A stretch of DNA of 64,000 bases from Oceanospirillaceae bacterium (GCA_013215375.1 JABSRB010000002.1:62001-126000); one strand, 5' to 3'; counted from the first letter of the stretch, positions 35,259-45,242 are shown. Translations and numbers: made by a program. Notes: generated by a model from the sequence alone, not told the origin.

Positions 35259-35293
35259 TACAAATATATGACAGGTATTAACGTAAATAGAAG

Positions 35294-35767
35294 ATGAAGA
35301 TATTTTTACTCACCCATGAGCGTGAATACGCTAGAAAAACCAATACAGGCAGCCTCGCAATAGAGCCATCTAATGGCATGGTAGAGCGTATTTTGTGGAG
35401 CAGAACTCAACCAGATCAGCAATTATTACAGTTAATCAACGCTGAACAGGCGCTTTTAATCTATACCAAAGGCGACGGCCCCTCGGCTGCGCTAGAAGAT
35501 TTTGAGAATATCATTATCATCGACGCTACTTGGCAAGAATCACAAAAAATATTCAACAAAAGCCCTTATTTAAAGGCCGCGCCCCAAACGCTGATCAATA
35601 CCGATAGACGTTCCAGCTATCGCCTGCGACGCAACCAACCGGATGGCGGGTTATGCACTATTGAATGCATCATTGAAATTTTAAAAGTCAAAGGCAATAA
35701 TGAATTAGCTGCACAGTTAGAAGTTGAGTTCGAGCGGTTCAATAGCGGTGAATTAGCTGGAGCCTAA
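35294..35767 (+). CDS. DTW-domain protein (tRNA-uridine aminocarboxypropyltransferase-like)
   Basis: This 157-residue protein shows the DTW motif region as IIIIDATWQESQKI (about residues 75-88), then the TDRRSSYRLRRNQ segment and the CTIECI segment, as in the DTW family. Members such as E. coli YfiP/TapT modify uridine 47 of tRNA. It is shorter than TapT (~230) and lacks the N-terminal zinc-binding cysteines. It belongs to the short subgroup and its target is uncertain. A GAAG-rich ribosome site precedes the ATG. Confidence 0.82.
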   Translation: MKIFLLTHEREYARKTNTGSLAIEPSNGMVERILWSRTQPDQQLLQLINAEQALLIYTKGDGPSAALEDFENIIIIDATWQESQKIFNKSPYLKAAPQTLINTDRRSSYRLRRNQPDGGLCTIECIIEILKVKGNNELAAQLEVEFERFNSGELAGA

Positions 35768-35966
35768 ATCATCAAGGGCTGATTAACAGCCAAGCTAGCA
35801 ATTAACATTTACCTTTAAGAGTCTGTCCGACAAACCTCGCTGACCAAGAGATAACGGCAACAGTATCCACTATATTTTTATTGAGCATTTATTGACCGAT
35901 CTTATTGTCTTAGAAAAATATCTTAGGTAGGATGTCTGAACAATATTTGTCCAAGAGGTCAAAAAC

Positions 35967-36995
35967 ATGTCAAACGTCTCGATGTTTTATGGTTCACTTA
36001 AAAAAATAATAACCGCACCATTGGTTAGTTTTGTACTACTCATCAGCTTTTTCTTTACTAGCTCTGCGGTCATGGCTGAAAAGATATCGGTCGCCGGTAT
36101 CTACACCCAGCCTATCCAACAAAAATGGGATGCACGCCTCCACTTAGCACTGCAAGCTGCAGCCGAAGCTGGCGAAATCAATTACAAATACTCAGAAAAA
36201 GTCGCCAATACTGATTACGTCAGAGTGTTGCGCGAGTATGCCCAAAGTGGTGTACAACTGATTGTTGGTGAAGCCTTTGGCATCTCTCGCGAGGCGCGTA
36301 AAGCCGCTAAAGACTATCCCAATGTCGCCTTTTTAATGGGCGACCCCTTCAAACCAAGCGGTGATAACTTCTCGGTATTTGATAATTACATTCACGAACC
36401 TTGTTACTTAATGGGCATGATTGCCGGCAGCATGACTAAGACCAATAAAATTGGTTTAGTCGGCGGCTACCCCATAGGCGAGGTCAACCGTTTGTTCAAC
36501 GCCTTCATGGCGGGTGCTAAATCAGTCAATGCAGACGTCGAATTTAAAGTGACCTTTATCGGTTCATGGTTTGATCCACCAAAGGCCAAGGAAGCCGCTT
36601 TTGCCCAAGTTGAAGCGGGCGTTGATGTACTCTACGCAGAACGTGCCGGTGTTGTTGATGCAGCACGCAGCAAGGGTGTCTTAGCTTTTGGCAACGTCAA
36701 CGATATGAATAAAGAAGAGAACGGTGCCGGCGTAGTAGTGACTTCTGCTCTGTGGCATATGGAGAGCGCCATCAATCATGCAATCACTCAAGTAAAAGCC
36801 GGTACCTTTAAAGCCGAAGATTACAAGCAGTGGACAATGATGACCAAAGGCGGCGCGACACTGGCGCCTTATTACGGCTTTGCTGACAAAATAGATTCTG
36901 CTATTAAAACGCAGGTCGCCGCCTTGTCAGAAGATATCCGTCAGGGAAAGTTCATCGTTGAGATCAATGACAGCGAACCCAAATCTAGCTATTAG
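35967..36995 (+). CDS. BMP family substrate-binding protein of ABC importer
   Basis: This 342-residue protein has a signal sequence (long N-region, hydrophobic LVSFVLLISFFFTSSAV, cleavage after VMA at about 37). The BMP/PnrA fold is visible in ISVAGIYTQPIQQKWDARLH, GMIAGSMTKTNKIGLVGGYP and GVDVLYAERAGVVDAARSKG. BMP proteins bind purine or other nucleosides and related ligands. The downstream ATPase and two permeases have the usual order for this importer type. A hairpin at 37007-37039 between this gene and the ATPase probably makes the binding protein more abundant. Confidence 0.92.
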   Translation: MSNVSMFYGSLKKIITAPLVSFVLLISFFFTSSAVMAEKISVAGIYTQPIQQKWDARLHLALQAAAEAGEINYKYSEKVANTDYVRVLREYAQSGVQLIVGEAFGISREARKAAKDYPNVAFLMGDPFKPSGDNFSVFDNYIHEPCYLMGMIAGSMTKTNKIGLVGGYPIGEVNRLFNAFMAGAKSVNADVEFKVTFIGSWFDPPKAKEAAFAQVEAGVDVLYAERAGVVDAARSKGVLAFGNVNDMNKEENGAGVVVTSALWHMESAINHAITQVKAGTFKAEDYKQWTMMTKGGATLAPYYGFADKIDSAIKTQVAALSEDIRQGKFIVEINDSEPKSSY

Positions 36996-37006
36996 CGGTA
37001 ACGTTT

Positions 37007-37039
37007 AAAGCGCCTTAACGCTCTGCTCTAAGGCGCTTT
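37007..37039 (+). terminator. Hairpin after the BMP binding-protein gene
   Basis: AAAGCGCCTTA (37007-37017) pairs with TAAGGCGCTTT (37029-37039), loop 11 bases, followed by AATTT. It likely reduces but does not abolish read-through to the transporter genes. Confidence 0.75.
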
Positions 37040-37115
37040 AATTTACCTCAACTCCCAGTCAGCGATCATCGCTAGTCCTGTACTGCCCTCTTTCTAATAA
37101 TAAGAATTCACAGCT

Positions 37116-38678
37116 ATGGTCATTCTAGAAATAGATAAAATCAGTAAATCTTTTGGCTCTGTGGTGGCGAATAAAGACATCAGTTTGACCCTCAATCAGG
37201 GCGAAATACTGGCTTTACTCGGGGAGAACGGCGCGGGTAAGACCACTTTGATGAATATTTTATTTGGTCAATACAGCGCAGACTCCGGTCAGATAAAAGC
37301 ATGGGGGAAAGTACTGCCGGCCCAATCTACCGATGCCGCGCTCAAAGCGGGTATTGGCATGGTCCACCAGCACTTTACCTTGGCTGAAAACATGACAGTG
37401 CTAGAAAATGTCATGCTGGGTACCCAGTCGCTACTCTCTTGGCGCACCGATACCCAAGCTGCGCGCGCCAAAATAGCTAATATATGCCAAAGTATGAATT
37501 TAAGTATCGATGTCGATTTATATGTTGCCGATTTATCCATTGGCGAGCGTCAGGGCGTCGAAATTCTCAAAGCGTTGTATCGAGATGCCAAAATTTTGAT
37601 CCTCGATGAACCGACAGCAGTGCTGACGCCCCAAGAAGTTGAAGGACTGTTTGAAATGCTCCGCAGCATGCAGAAAAGCGGTTTATCAGTGATTATTATC
37701 TCCCATAAACTCGATGAAATATTAGCCATCTCGCAAAACATCGTGGTCCTACGTCAGGGCCAACAGGTAGCACAAGTAGCGACGGCCACGGTAGATCGTG
37801 GCGAGTTAGCCGAGCTTATCGTCGGCAAAAAAGTGCCTGAGCCAATAAATCATCAGCTTGCTCCTGGTGAGCCTGTTTTGCACCTAGAAAAAGTCAATTT
37901 ATTTAAAAGTAGCAGTGAAAAATACCAACTTACCAATATTAACTTACTATTACGCGAGCGCCAGATCATTGGTATTGCCGGTGTCTCAGGTAATGGCCAG
38001 CGCGAATTGGCCGCAGTGATTAGCGGTGTGCTGAAAATAAATAGCGGTAAATTTGAAATACTGCAGCAAGACGCGCGCAAACTCAGCATCAAGCAACTCA
38101 CCAAGTTACAAGTGGCTAGGATTCCCGAAGACCGACACAGCGCTGGTATCGTCGGTGACATGAGCGTCTGGGAAAACTTAATGCTGGAAGATTTAGGTGC
38201 TAACCCCTGCTGGCGCAGTGGATTTTTAATCAATACCAGTGCCGCCAAAGCACGCGCAGAGCAGCTTATAGAAAAATTCGATATCCGCTGCGCCAACATG
38301 AACATGCCCGCCAAGTTACTCTCTGGCGGTAATATTCAAAAACTCATTCTGGCACGCAACTTCCAGCTGTCTCCTAAGTTGGTATTGGCCAACCAACCTG
38401 TGCGGGGATTAGATGAAGGCGCTATTAGCTTTGTGCACCAACAACTGCTGGATGCCAAGGCTGGTGGCAGTGGTGTGCTACTGATCTCTGAAGATTTAGA
38501 TGAACTGCTACGATTATCTGATTTTGTGCAAGTAATGCACGATGGCAAGCTCAGTAAGGCCTATCCCAGAGAGGTTTTGACGCCAAAGTTACTGGGCATA
38601 TTAATGAGTGGCGGCCAGTTAGACAGCGCTGATCACGCAGCGGATTTAGCCACAAGGAGCCAATACCATGCAGTTTGA
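37116..38678 (+). CDS. Duplicated-domain ABC ATPase of BMP-type (nucleoside-like) importer
   Basis: This 520-residue protein has two ABC domains in tandem, as in RbsA/NupO-type importers. The first has Walker A GENGAGKTT (about residues 36-44), signature LSIGE and Walker B ILILDEPTAV. The second has GVSGNGQREL, signature LLSGGN and a degenerate Walker B LVLANQPVRGLD. The last is common in the second half of this class (Gln for Glu). It overlaps the first permease gene by 11 bases. The context is a BMP binding protein and two permeases. Confidence 0.93.
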   Translation: MVILEIDKISKSFGSVVANKDISLTLNQGEILALLGENGAGKTTLMNILFGQYSADSGQIKAWGKVLPAQSTDAALKAGIGMVHQHFTLAENMTVLENVMLGTQSLLSWRTDTQAARAKIANICQSMNLSIDVDLYVADLSIGERQGVEILKALYRDAKILILDEPTAVLTPQEVEGLFEMLRSMQKSGLSVIIISHKLDEILAISQNIVVLRQGQQVAQVATATVDRGELAELIVGKKVPEPINHQLAPGEPVLHLEKVNLFKSSSEKYQLTNINLLLRERQIIGIAGVSGNGQRELAAVISGVLKINSGKFEILQQDARKLSIKQLTKLQVARIPEDRHSAGIVGDMSVWENLMLEDLGANPCWRSGFLINTSAAKARAEQLIEKFDIRCANMNMPAKLLSGGNIQKLILARNFQLSPKLVLANQPVRGLDEGAISFVHQQLLDAKAGGSGVLLISEDLDELLRLSDFVQVMHDGKLSKAYPREVLTPKLLGILMSGGQLDSADHAADLATRSQYHAV

Positions 38679-39744
38679 AGCGCGAGAACACACCCCTGTC
38701 GCTTTTTTATTAATCGTGCCGCTAGTGGCAGTGCTATGCTCAATGTTACTGGCGTCCCTACTGATTATCTGGGCGGGACAATCACCACTACAGGGCTTTG
38801 CGCTTATTTTTAAAGGCGCCTTCGGCTCATCTTTTGCCATCACTGAGACTCTGGCAAAAACCACCCCCCTTATTTTTACCGGCCTTGCGGCGGCGGTGGC
38901 CTTTAAAGCTAAGTTTTGGAACATCGGTGGTGAGGGGCAACTTTACTGTGGCGCTTTAGCAGTGACTTGGTTGGGCACTGGCATAGTAGATTTACCACCG
39001 ATCTTGATGATTCCCTTTTTAATATTGGTTGGTATGATCGCTGGTGCCACCATCCTGATGCTGCCGGTCTTTTTAAAAAATCAACTCAAAGTCGATGAAG
39101 TGGTCACCACGCTGCTGCTCAATTTTATCATCTTACTGTTTGTTGGCTACTGCTTAGAAGGCCCCTTGAAAGACCCTATGTCCATGGGTTGGCCCCAGGC
39201 AGCCCCTATTATTGACAGTGGCATCTTCCCCACCTTAATTGAGCGCAGTCGCCTACATTTAGGCCTGATATTCGCGCTGTTAGCCGCTGTCATCATCTGG
39301 GCTATCTTTCGCTTTACTTTATGGGGATTTGAAATCAGAGCCCAGGGCTTAAATGCCACAGCGTCACACCACGCAGGCATTAATTCTAACTGGACCATCT
39401 TCAAAGTAGCGTTGTTATCGGGTGGCCTAGCGGGCTTAGCGGGCGTCAGTGAAGTAGCGGGGCTCAAGGGCTACCTTACCTTGGATATCTCTCCAGGCTA
39501 TGGTTACACCGGTATCGCCGTGGCTATGCTGGCAAATTTACATCCTATTGGGGTGGTCTTCTCCGCGCTATTTCTAGCCAGTATTTTTGTCGGTGCTGAT
39601 TTTATGGGGCGTAGCATTGGCGTGCCTAACTTTATTGCCGATATCATGGTGGCCAGTTCTGTACTGTGTATTTTGATTGGACTACTACTGTGTAAATATC
39701 GTATTCGCTTCAACTCAAGTAGGCTTAAGCAGGTGATAAGCTGA
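38668..39744 (+). CDS. ABC importer permease 1 (BMP/nucleoside type)
   Basis: This 358-residue membrane protein has about eight hydrophobic segments and the pattern AAAVAFKAKFWNIGGEGQLYCGA characteristic of the BMP-type permease (YufP/NupP). The later GGLAGLAGVSEVAGLKGYL is another family segment. The stop overlaps the second permease start by one base (TGATG at 39742-39746). It forms the channel with the partner below. Confidence 0.93.
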   Translation: MQFEAREHTPVAFLLIVPLVAVLCSMLLASLLIIWAGQSPLQGFALIFKGAFGSSFAITETLAKTTPLIFTGLAAAVAFKAKFWNIGGEGQLYCGALAVTWLGTGIVDLPPILMIPFLILVGMIAGATILMLPVFLKNQLKVDEVVTTLLLNFIILLFVGYCLEGPLKDPMSMGWPQAAPIIDSGIFPTLIERSRLHLGLIFALLAAVIIWAIFRFTLWGFEIRAQGLNATASHHAGINSNWTIFKVALLSGGLAGLAGVSEVAGLKGYLTLDISPGYGYTGIAVAMLANLHPIGVVFSALFLASIFVGADFMGRSIGVPNFIADIMVASSVLCILIGLLLCKYRIRFNSSRLKQVIS

Positions 39745-40688
39745 TGGATATTTTAGATATATTTTTATCCGCGAGCTTTTGGGCAGCCACTATTCGCATC
39801 GCCTGCCCGCTAATTTTTGCCACTTTAGGCGAGCTGATTTGCGAACGTGCCGGGGTCTTGAACTTAGGTATTGAAGGGATAATGACCGCGGGAGCAATGG
39901 CGGGCTGGATGTGGGTTTACCAAGGTGGCGATTTAATCGGCGGTATTGTCTTTGCTGCGTTTATCGGTGCTCTGTTTGGCTTATTGCACGCTCAGTTCAC
40001 TGTGATACTCGGTGTATCCCAACATGTCACGGGGATTGGCATCACGATGCTGGCTTCATCCCTCAGCTATTTTGTATTTAATATGCTCTTGCCTAATACC
40101 ACCACACCGCCAAAGGTAGTGCCGTTTCAAACCATAGACGCCGGGCCTTTAGCCAATCTGCCCTTTGTCGGCGAAGTCTTCTTCCAACATACTTTCTTTA
40201 CTTATTTAGCCTTTGCCCTGGTGCCTATGGTTATTTATATACTCTATAAAACCCCGCTTGGGTTAGCATTGCGTACCGCCGGAGAAAATCCATCTTCACT
40301 AGAGTCACAGGGCATTAGTGTATTCGTGATTCGTACTATTGCAGTGATGTTTGGCAGTAGTTTAATGGCGGTAGGCGGTGCCTATTTAACCATCTCGGCC
40401 TTTGATGCCTTCTACTTTGGGATGATTAATGGTCGCGGCTGGATATGCATCGCACTGGTTATATTCGCCTCTTGGCAGCCTGGAAAAGCGCTGTTAGGCG
40501 CACTGCTTTTTGCCGGATTAGATGCCATGCAAGTGCGCATGCAATTACAGCTGGGCACCTTTATCCCCTACCAAGTATTTTTAATGCTGCCTTATCTGTT
40601 AAGTATCGCCGCGATGGTTATTGTGGCGCGCAAGGCAAAATACCCCAAAGCTTTATTGCAGCCTTTCAGGCGCGGAGAGCGAAATTAA
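39744..40688 (+). CDS. ABC importer permease 2 (BMP/nucleoside type)
   Basis: This 314-residue membrane protein resembles YufQ/Nup[34 protein letters not shown] and the later [20 protein letters not shown]. It is the last gene of the operon and converges on the Nudix gene, the two overlapping by four bases (40685-40688). Confidence 0.93.
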   Translation: MDILDIFLSASFWAATIRIACPLIFATLGELICERAGVLNLGIEGIMTAGAMAGWMWVYQGGDLIGGIVFAAFIGALFGLLHAQFTVILGVSQHVTGIGITMLASSLSYFVFNMLLPNTTTPPKVVPFQTIDAGPLANLPFVGEVFFQHTFFTYLAFALVPMVIYILYKTPLGLALRTAGENPSSLESQGISVFVIRTIAVMFGSSLMAVGGAYLTISAFDAFYFGMINGRGWICIALVIFASWQPGKALLGALLFAGLDAMQVRMQLQLGTFIPYQVFLMLPYLLSIAAMVIVARKAKYPKALLQPFRRGERN

Positions 40689-41269
40689 ACGCTAAATATT
40701 TGATTTAACTTCGCATATTGCAGCAGCATAATAGTCTTGGCATCTTTAATCTCCCCTGAGGCTAGCATTGCGTAAGCTTCATTAAAATCGAGTTCGAGCA
40801 CCTCTATGTGCTCTTGCTCTTCTGCCAAGCCGCCCCCCGCTGATACTTTCATCTGATCAGTGTAGGCTGCAATAAAAAAGTACAGTACTTCGGTCACAGA
40901 TCCTGGCGACATGTAAGTCTCAAAGATTTTTTCGACTTTATCTAGCTTATAACCCACCTCTTCCTGCGTCTCTTTTATAATGCATTGCTCAGCATTATCT
41001 TTGTCCAGTAGACCCGCACAAGCCTCAATCAACATGCCATCTGGATTGCCATTAACATAAGTGGGAAGCCGAAATTGGCGCGTCAAAATCACCGTCCCTT
41101 TAACGATGTTGTACAATAAAATGGTCGCACCATTACCGCGATCGTAAGCCTCGCGCTCTTGACGTTCCCACTCGCCACTGGGGGTTTGATAGTCAAAGGT
41201 GTATTTATGCAATTGGGACCAGTTATTAGACAATAGTTTTTTATCGACGTTTTTAATATTGGGATTCAT
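40685..41269 (-). CDS. nudK: Nudix hydrolase, NudK (GDP-mannose pyrophosphatase)-like
   Basis: This 194-residue protein has the Nudix box in the form [20 protein letters not shown] followed by VGY. It matches the NudK pattern, where the first Arg of REUxEE is Lys. Additional NudK segments are [20 protein letters not shown] and [16 protein letters not shown]. It hydrolyses nucleotide sugars such as GDP-mannose. The stop overlaps the convergent permease stop by 4 bases. It is likely monocistronic. Confidence 0.88.
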   Translation of the reverse strand: MNPNIKNVDKKLLSNNWSQLHKYTFDYQTPSGEWERQEREAYDRGNGATILLYNIVKGTVILTRQFRLPTYVNGNPDGMLIEACAGLLDKDNAEQCIIKETQEEVGYKLDKVEKIFETYMSPGSVTEVLYFFIAAYTDQMKVSAGGGLAEEQEHIEVLELDFNEAYAMLASGEIKDAKTIMLLQYAKLNQIFSV

Positions 41270-41475
41270 ATTTCAAACCTAAACAAATTCAAAGGACAGT
41301 GACATTGGAGTTTATATTTTTTTGCACACAATGCACATAGTGAAAGGGGATCGCACTGCGCTGTGCTAAAAAGGCCTGCTATGAATTAACAACCCCATAC
41401 GCATTGGCAAGAGGGGGTATTAAGCTGTTGATACGCTCCAATGCTTTACTTTGAATGGTGGAAACTATTAATGAT

Positions 41476-43167
41476 TTAAACTATTTTAAATCTTCCCACC
41501 AATGCTTTAAGTCGCTCCGACAATAGCGCTATGTCAGCGGTGACTTTAGCCACATGTTCTGCGCCTGCGGCATTTTCATCAGAGGAGGTTTTAATACTAA
41601 AAATGGATATATTGACTTGCTCGGTCACAACGCTCTGCTGCTCTACAGAACTGGCTATTTGAGTATTCATGTCATTGATGACTGTCACTGCCTGCGTTAT
41701 TTCTATGAGTGTTGATTCAGCATCGTTTGAAAGTTCAATAGAGACCATGGCATTGTCGTGGCCTACCTCCATCGCCTGAACAGAATCCTTCGCCCCTTCT
41801 TTTAAGCGAATAATCAATTGCTGTATTTCTGAGATAGATGATTGAGTGCGACTGGCTAGTGTCCTAACCTCATCTGCAACGACTGCGAAACCACGACCTT
41901 GCTCTCCAGCCCTGGCAGCTTCAATCGCCGCATTGAGCGCCAGTAAATTAGTTTGCTCGGCAATAGAAGTGATAACTTCTAATATTGAGTCGACATTTTC
42001 CGTTTCTTTGTCGAGCCGACTAATGATGTTCTGGGTATTTTTTATTTCACTCGCCAAGCTATTGATAGATTGACTGACTCGACTAACCACATCTCCCCCG
42101 CGTTTTGCTTCCTGTTCGGCCTCACTGGTTGCCTGCGCTGCTTGAAGCGCACTGCGAGATACTTCTTGTACCGTCGCTGACATTTCGTGCATCGCTGTAG
42201 ATGCTTGGCTTAAGTCATCTTTTTGCAACAACAAACTTTTTGCAGTCTGCTCAGTCGTTCTAGTCACGGTATGGGTAGCGTCAGTAAGTTGCTCAGTGGT
42301 TTGAGCAATGTCTTTAATCATTCGCGAGAAATTTTCAGACATTGTTTGCATCGCCAACAATAGCTGACCTGTTTCATCTTTAGATTTAACCTCAATGGAT
42401 CTGGTCAGATCTCCCTCGGAAATTTTATTCGCAGTTTCAACAGCATATGCAAGTGGTCTGGTAATCGCACGCGATATAACAATGCCTAAGGCAATACCGA
42501 TAAAGCTCGAAATAAGGCCGATCCAAATCATGCCCTGTAAAGCAAGCTCCTCATCATGCGCAATCGTTTCCATGGCATGTTCTGTCATATGTTCGATGGC
42601 GATTAACGTATGCTCAAGGTGACTGTTGATATTCGCTTGCGCCAGCTCTATATTCTCTACTTCAACGGCTGTCACCACCACACCATTTTCCAATAGTTCC
42701 ATCAAGTGCTCAGTCTTTATGTCAAAGAGGTGATGCTCTTTTTCTATACCTAACAGGGACTTTTCCAATTCATTTAAAGTATCAAACTGCGCATTAGATA
42801 ACGGGTGCGTTTTAGCAATTCGCAGTATTTCTTCACCCTGTTTTATCTCTTTATCAATTTCAACAGAGAATTCTTTAATGGCGCTATGCAGATCAACGAT
42901 CGTTTCAGTACTGTCACTAATGTTGGCGATACGCATGGCTTTTTCCACCAAAATGGCAGTTTCTAACTGCTTAACGGTCACCGCCGAAATCAGTTCAACC
43001 AGCGGCATATCTTCTGATTTTACCGCTTGCATTTCATTGCCAATGGCACTTATCTTGAGCAGACCAAAAATAGAAGTACCCACTAAAAGGCCTATCAGCA
43101 CCACCACGATAGTGTTAATTTTTTTCCCTATGCTCATATCACGTAAAATTTGCATTGCGCGCCCCAT
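41476..43167 (-). CDS. Methyl-accepting chemotaxis protein
   Basis: This 563-residue receptor has a first helix (about 17-38), a mostly helical periplasmic sensor (about 40-205) and a second helix (about 210-230). HAMP (RAITRPLAYAVETANKISEG) and the signalling hairpin ([20 protein letters not shown]) follow. Seven residues upstream of that hairpin the residues differ from the 33121 receptor, so they are separate lineages. A start at MQILRDMS would shorten it by 4 residues. Single gene. Ligand unknown. No CheR docking pentapeptide at the end. Confidence 0.92.
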   Translation of the reverse strand: MGRAMQILRDMSIGKKINTIVVVLIGLLVGTSIFGLLKISAIGNEMQAVKSEDMPLVELISAVTVKQLETAILVEKAMRIANISDSTETIVDLHSAIKEFSVEIDKEIKQGEEILRIAKTHPLSNAQFDTLNELEKSLLGIEKEHHLFDIKTEHLMELLENGVVVTAVEVENIELAQANINSHLEHTLIAIEHMTEHAMETIAHDEELALQGMIWIGLISSFIGIALGIVISRAITRPLAYAVETANKISEGDLTRSIEVKSKDETGQLLLAMQTMSENFSRMIKDIAQTTEQLTDATHTVTRTTEQTAKSLLLQKDDLSQASTAMHEMSATVQEVSRSALQAAQATSEAEQEAKRGGDVVSRVSQSINSLASEIKNTQNIISRLDKETENVDSILEVITSIAEQTNLLALNAAIEAARAGEQGRGFAVVADEVRTLASRTQSSISEIQQLIIRLKEGAKDSVQAMEVGHDNAMVSIELSNDAESTLIEITQAVTVINDMNTQIASSVEQQSVVTEQVNISIFSIKTSSDENAAGAEHVAKVTADIALLSERLKALVGRFKIV

Positions 43168-43436
43168 ACATTAATAGATTATGTAGAAAAATATTGTTAA
43201 CAGCTTAAAATTTAGTTTAGTTCATAACCAGATTAAGTCGAATTGTGTTTAAAAAATAATCAGCGCTACAAAATTAGAGGGTAAAACTGCAGATCTTATC
43301 GGCCGCATCTCAGCAATGTTACACAGCCGGCGATTTTTTGGGGGATGATTTTTTAGGTAGATCTAGAGAAATATTTGAGGCGAATATAAATTATAATCGA
43401 GTATATAGAATACTCGATTGAGACTAATGACGTCAG

Positions 43437-44387
43437 TTAAACCGCGGTTAATAGCGCCCTCACTGAAAAATGCGCGGCTAAATTATCAACTACTAATTGC
43501 GCCATTGCCCCACGGGTTTCGTGAGTACCGCTGGCACAATGAGGTTGAAGTACCACATTGTCCAAATCTAGCAACCCACTTGGTACGTGGGGCTCGTTGG
43601 CAAAGACATCTAGACCCGCTCCCGCTAACGCTCCCTGTTGCAGCAACTCTACTAATGCCTGCTCATCCACCACTGAGCCTCGGGATACATTGATGAAATA
43701 ACCCTTGGGGCCAAGTGCTTGCAGTACTTGTGCCGAGATCAACTGCTGGGTTTGTGCTCCGCCTGGAATAGTCGGCAGCAGAATATCGACATCGTGGGCA
43801 AGGCTTAGCAAATCATCATAATATTGATAGCAGCTCTCTTGCTTTTGGCTGCGCCCGTAGTAACTCACTTTCATGCCAAACGCCTCAGCACGTCGGCCAA
43901 TTGCCTTACCTATACGCCCCAAACCAACGATGCCCAAATGCTTGCCGTTCACACTCGTGTTTAGTGAAAACATGCCCTGTGATTGCCAGTTACCCGAAGC
44001 GATCCAACGACTAGCGCTAGGCATACGCCGCACTGTTGCCAATAGCAGCATCAATGCCATATCTGCAACATCATCAGTAAGTACATCAGGTGTATTAGTC
44101 ACAGGCACGCCACGGGACAAACAGGCATCTACACAAAGGGTATCTAAGCCAACACTGGAACAGGCGACTATTTCCAATTGAGGAAGCTGACTAAGCAGGT
44201 CCTGACTAAAGCCTGCACCGTGTGTGGTAATGACAGCACGTATTTTTGATCCTATTTGCGCCAACAGTTCTTTTTTGCCGGCATCATCAACTAGGTCATA
44301 TCGGTGCAAATTGTAAGCTTGCTGCAACAGCGCCATTTGAGCGGGCTCGTTAGCGCGTACTACTAATACATCTACTTTTTTAGTCAT
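43437..44387 (-). CDS. D-isomer 2-hydroxyacid dehydrogenase (glyoxylate/hydroxypyruvate reductase-like)
   Basis: This 316-residue protein has the NAD(P)-binding motif LGIVGLGRIGKAIGRRAEAF, the substrate segment VACSSVGLDTLCVDACLSRG and the catalytic NVSRGSVVDEQAL (Arg). The late HCASGTHETRG contains the catalytic His. Family enzymes reduce glyoxylate, hydroxypyruvate or 2-keto acids. A 2-ketogluconate reductase-like role would fit the sugar-acid theme of the window, but there is no direct link. It lies next to a truncated SDR gene on the same strand. Confidence 0.92.
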   Translation of the reverse strand: MTKKVDVLVVRANEPAQMALLQQAYNLHRYDLVDDAGKKELLAQIGSKIRAVITTHGAGFSQDLLSQLPQLEIVACSSVGLDTLCVDACLSRGVPVTNTPDVLTDDVADMALMLLLATVRRMPSASRWIASGNWQSQGMFSLNTSVNGKHLGIVGLGRIGKAIGRRAEAFGMKVSYYGRSQKQESCYQYYDDLLSLAHDVDILLPTIPGGAQTQQLISAQVLQALGPKGYFINVSRGSVVDEQALVELLQQGALAGAGLDVFANEPHVPSGLLDLDNVVLQPHCASGTHETRGAMAQLVVDNLAAHFSVRALLTAV

Positions 44388-44514
44388 TTACCACTCCAAA
44401 GGACCCGCTGTATAAGCGCGAGTTAACCGATCTGATAACCAAGGTTTTTTGGTTATTGCATAGCCATGCCATTAGATTACAATGCAAAATCAGGCAGATA
44501 GCAATATAATTATT

Positions 44515-44649
44515 TTATTGGCTCGCGGTAACGCCGCCGTCGACATAGAGTGTTTGGCCTGTGACAAAATCTGAGGCGGGGGAGCAGAAAAAATTGGCGG
44601 GGCCAACAATATCTTTTGGATCGGCAATACGCCCTAAGGGAATCCGATC
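44515..44649 (-). pseudogene. 3' remnant of a short-chain dehydrogenase/reductase gene
   Basis: Minus-strand translation gives DRIPLGRIADPKDIVGPANF then FCSPASDFVTGQTLYVDGGV, ending TASQ and a TAA stop at 44515-44517. This is the classical C-terminus of SDR enzymes (GRxxxPxDI...ASDFVTGQxLxVDGG). Only about 44 residues remain. The 5' part is absent and the remnant abuts the heptamer array at 44650. The gene was probably deleted by a rearrangement at the array. Confidence 0.9.
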
Positions 44650-44774
44650 GAGCTTTGAGCTTTGAGCTTTGAGCTTTGAGCTTTGAGCTTTGAGCTTTGA
44701 GCTTTGAGCTTGGAGCTTTGAGCTTTGAGCTTGGAGCTTGGAGCTTTGAGCTTGGAGCTTGGAGCTTTGAGCTT
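44650..44774 (-). repeat. Heptamer tandem array (GAGCTTT/GAGCTTG), 17.9 copies
   Basis: From 44650 the unit GAGCTTK repeats in perfect 7-base phase for 17 full copies plus six bases. Copies 1-8, 10, 11, 14 and 17 end in T, and 9, 12, 13, 15 and 16 in G. One edge touches the SDR remnant, the other touches the TAG stop codon of the MarR gene (44775-44777). Read on the minus strand (AAGCTCA) the array has no stop codon in any frame. Confidence 0.98.
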
Positions 44775-45242
44775 CTAACTTTTAACTTCCTCTGAAATAA
44801 CTTTCATCAACAAATATTTAAGTTGACGATCTTCTGCTGCTGTCAATGGTGCAAATACTTTACTATTAATGCTCTGCACTATTGGAAATAAAATAGCGGC
44901 GAGTGATCGACCTTTTACGGTCAAACAGATCCGATAACTGCGACGGGAGGTGGTGTTTTCATGGCGCTCTAAGTAGCCGCCATGCTCTAACACATTAATA
45001 TTTCTGGTAGTAGCATAGGCTGGCATCGACACACTTTCGCCTATTTGTGCCTGGCTAATATTATCCTGCTCGAGCAGTACCATCATAATCGCAAATTGCC
45101 CCAAATTTAATGTATTGGGTTTGAGCGCTGCTAGCATTTTATTATCAAGTTTTTTAGCCAGCGATTTAATCATCCAGCCACTACTAGAAGTCCTGACTTT
45201 TTCAGCTGTTAGTTTGCTTTTTTGCATAAATTTGTCTGACAT
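44775..45242 (-). CDS. MarR family transcriptional regulator
   Basis: This 155-residue protein has the MarR winged helix (about residues 45-110: LGQFAIMMVLLEQDNISQAQI, then ARNIN-type recognition helix in TTRNINVLEHGGYLERHEN). It ends EEVKS directly at the array. Divergent to it is a cytochrome b561 gene. The 20-base palindrome at 45273-45292 in the gap is very likely its operator. The effector is unknown. Oxidants or phenolic compounds are typical of the family. Confidence 0.9.
   Translation of the reverse strand: MSDKFMQKSKLTAEKVRTSSSGWMIKSLAKKLDNKMLAALKPNTLNLGQFAIMMVLLEQDNISQAQIGESVSMPAYATTRNINVLEHGGYLERHENTTSRRSYRICLTVKGRSLAAILFPIVQSINSKVFAPLTAAEDRQLKYLLMKVISEEVKS

Noticed and set aside
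35880-35966. Possible riboswitch in front of the BMP binding-protein gene
   Set aside because: No purine-riboswitch core or other known aptamer motif was found. The sequence only gives weak local stems.
44650-44774. CRISPR array
   Set aside because: The units are 7 bases, contiguous and without spacers.
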